From: Nitrosotalea sp.
GTDB taxonomy: Archaea; Thermoproteota; Nitrososphaeria; Nitrososphaerales; Nitrosopumilaceae
Length of the DNA stretch: 40,775 nt
Direction of reading: 5' to 3'
Assembly: GCA_025451075.1 (NCBI GenBank)
Contig: JANWLA010000004.1
Location: 1-40,775 of the forward strand
The notes beneath the pieces are model-generated. The model had not been told where the DNA came from and did no database searches. It saw nothing but the letters and a program-made list of their open reading frames with translations. The position numbers and the translations under genes are program-made. Below are positions 39,650-40,775 of this stretch, piece by piece (within the stretch, counting starts at the first letter, position 1; each line of letters opens with the position of its first letter).

Positions 39650-40775
39650 ATGACTCGAATTAACATCAAGAATTATTTTGTTATGTCAATACTGATACTT
39701 TCAGCTTCAAGCATTGCACAAAGCAATGTCTTTGGAGACCGCACTGGCAATTTTGGAATTCTTGCTAGTACATATACAAACACATCACCTGGAACTTCAA
39801 TTGCTGGAGACCTTGGATACACTTCAGGACCTCAAGTAGTGCCTTCAATTTCTGGCAGTACTCACGTAGCAGACTCTGTATATTCACAAGCAGGAATTGC
39901 ACAAAACGCCGCAATATCTTCTGCAAACTCCCAAGTCTGTACAACTAACCTTGGCACCACAGTTGACCTATCCTTGGTACAAGGTGGAGTATACACACCA
40001 GGTGTCTACTGTACAACCGGTGCTGCATCAATTGGCACAGGCGGAATCACCCTCTCAGGCAATGGCGTTTATATTTTCAAGATTGGCGGCGCACTAACAA
40101 CTGTGGCAAACTCTGCTGTTCGTCTTGATGGCGCACAGGCATCAGATGTATCCTGGGTACCAACCCAAGCAACAACACTTGGCGCAAACACCCAGTTTGC
40201 AGGAATCATACTTGATTCATCAGGTGTCACAATGAGCAGCAATGTAATGATGACAGGCAGAGTTCTAGCATTTGGCGGAACTGTTTCCACTAGTGCTGAT
40301 ACAATCACCGTTCCATCAAGTGCAATGGCAGATGCAGTATCTGGAAATTTCCAGTGCACTGTAACATTCCCAACTGGAACAATTGATCTAGGATCAAATG
40401 TACAATATCCCGACAAGACCTATCCCCCAGGAGTCTACTGCATTGACGGCGCAGCAAACATTGGTTCGGGTCCAATCACACTTTCAGGTAGTGGCGTACA
40501 CATCTTCAAGATTAGCGGCGCACTAAACCAAGCAGTAAACACTGATGTTATACTATCTAACGGCGCATTATCTTCTGGAGTAATCTGGGTACCAGCAGGC
40601 CCAACAACAATTGGTGCAAATAGTCACCTAATTGGAACTGTAAACGGCGCACCAATCACAATCGGTGCAAATTCTGATATCAACGGCATTGGTCCGGCAA
40701 AGACTATGGCAGATGCAGTATCTGGCAACTTCCAGTGCACTGTAACATTCCCAACTGGAACAATTGATCTAGGAT
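39650..40775 (+). CDS. Ice-binding-like (DUF3494) repeat protein, truncated by the window edge
   Basis: Open from ATG 39650 to the right edge (375 codons). Signal peptide (INIKNYFVMSILILSASSIA) nearly identical to the other two DUF3494 proteins. One full DUF3494 domain (about 30-225; GNFGILASTYTNTSPGTSIA, TPGVYCTTGAASIGTGGITL, MTGRVLAFGGTVST) is followed by a half-domain repeat starting at 40325 (MADAVSGNFQCTVTFPTGTI) and the beginning of a second copy at 40706. The protein is therefore probably a long array of half domains. Driven by array K. Confidence 0.9.
   Translation, partial: MTRINIKNYFVMSILILSASSIAQSNVFGDRTGNFGILASTYTNTSPGTSIAGDLGYTSGPQVVPSISGSTHVADSVYSQAGIAQNAAISSANSQVCTTNLGTTVDLSLVQGGVYTPGVYCTTGAASIGTGGITLSGNGVYIFKIGGALTTVANSAVRLDGAQASDVSWVPTQATTLGANTQFAGIILDSSGVTMSSNVMMTGRVLAFGGTVSTSADTITVPSSAMADAVSGNFQCTVTFPTGTIDLGSNVQYPDKTYPPGVYCIDGAANIGSGPITLSGSGVHIFKISGALNQAVNTDVILSNGALSSGVIWVPAGPTTIGANSHLIGTVNGAPITIGANSDINGIGPAKTMADAVSGNFQCTVTFPTGTIDLG
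40325..40775 (+). repeat. 381-bp in-frame tandem repeat, second copy cut by the edge
   Basis: The first 70 bases of the copy starting at 40706 match those starting at 40325 almost exactly, 381 bp (127 codons) later. The unit encodes the C-terminal half of a DUF3494 domain (YPPGVYCIDGAANIGSGPIT through a TIGANSDINGIG end), so the repeat is shorter than a full domain. Confidence 0.85.

Overview
The window looks like a chromosomal stretch of an ammonia-oxidising archaeon of the Thaumarchaeota/Nitrososphaerota. Evidence from the sequence: four secreted proteins carry a PEFG/PEF-type C-terminal sorting tail, transcripts appear to be leaderless with archaeal TATA boxes about 29 nt before the start codon, tiny zinc-ribbon proteins are abundant, and several domain types (PEFG anchors, ArnR1-like winged helix, Dps-like ferritin, NitrOD-like small protein) are typical of this phylum. 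AT-rich DNA and an acid-type (sedolisin) secreted protease would fit a Nitrosotalea-like soil organism, but the genus is inference. No rRNA, tRNA, CRISPR array, insertion sequence or replication origin was recognised.

Layout. 1-2.4 kb: an edge-truncated secreted protein, small zinc-ribbon proteins, a candidate structured small RNA on the minus strand and a TPR protein. 2.5-6.7 kb: PEFG-anchored surface proteins, one with an amicyanin-like copper domain. 6.7-11 kb: short cytoplasmic proteins (Cse60-like, GIY-YIG-like, zinc ribbons) and a histidine kinase with a DUF3068/PorA-like sensor. 11-18 kb: a calcineurin-like phosphatase operon, a protealysin-type M4 protease with its emfourin-type inhibitor, a PEFG-anchored sedolisin and a membrane-anchored secreted protein with a hairpin-rich leader. 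18-20 kb: fluoride channel CrcB and a nickel/cobalt-type exporter next to a CsoR/RcnR-family repressor, with a G-tract operator. 20-24 kb: a second histidine kinase and conserved small proteins.

From 22.3 kb to the right end the window changes character. Twelve promoters share one architecture: one or more 21-bp units (consensus TGACAAAYTNGTCCATAA plus three bases), then a promoter-proximal unit ending in ATGTAARCRYGGC, then a TATA box in exact register and a start codon usually 28-32 nt further on. They serve three ice-binding-like (DUF3494) adhesins including a 2000-residue mosaic, a secreted beta-helix protein, a Dps-like ferritin, a DUF922-type protease, winged-helix and ribbon-helix-helix regulators and tiny zinc proteins. 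Two paralogous winged-helix genes sit divergently beside such arrays. I read this as a dedicated, probably autoregulated surface/stress regulon, and it is the main discovery candidate here.

Limits: all calls come from reading the sequence; no database search was run. Start codons were chosen where possible from the TATA-to-start spacing, which was remarkably constant.
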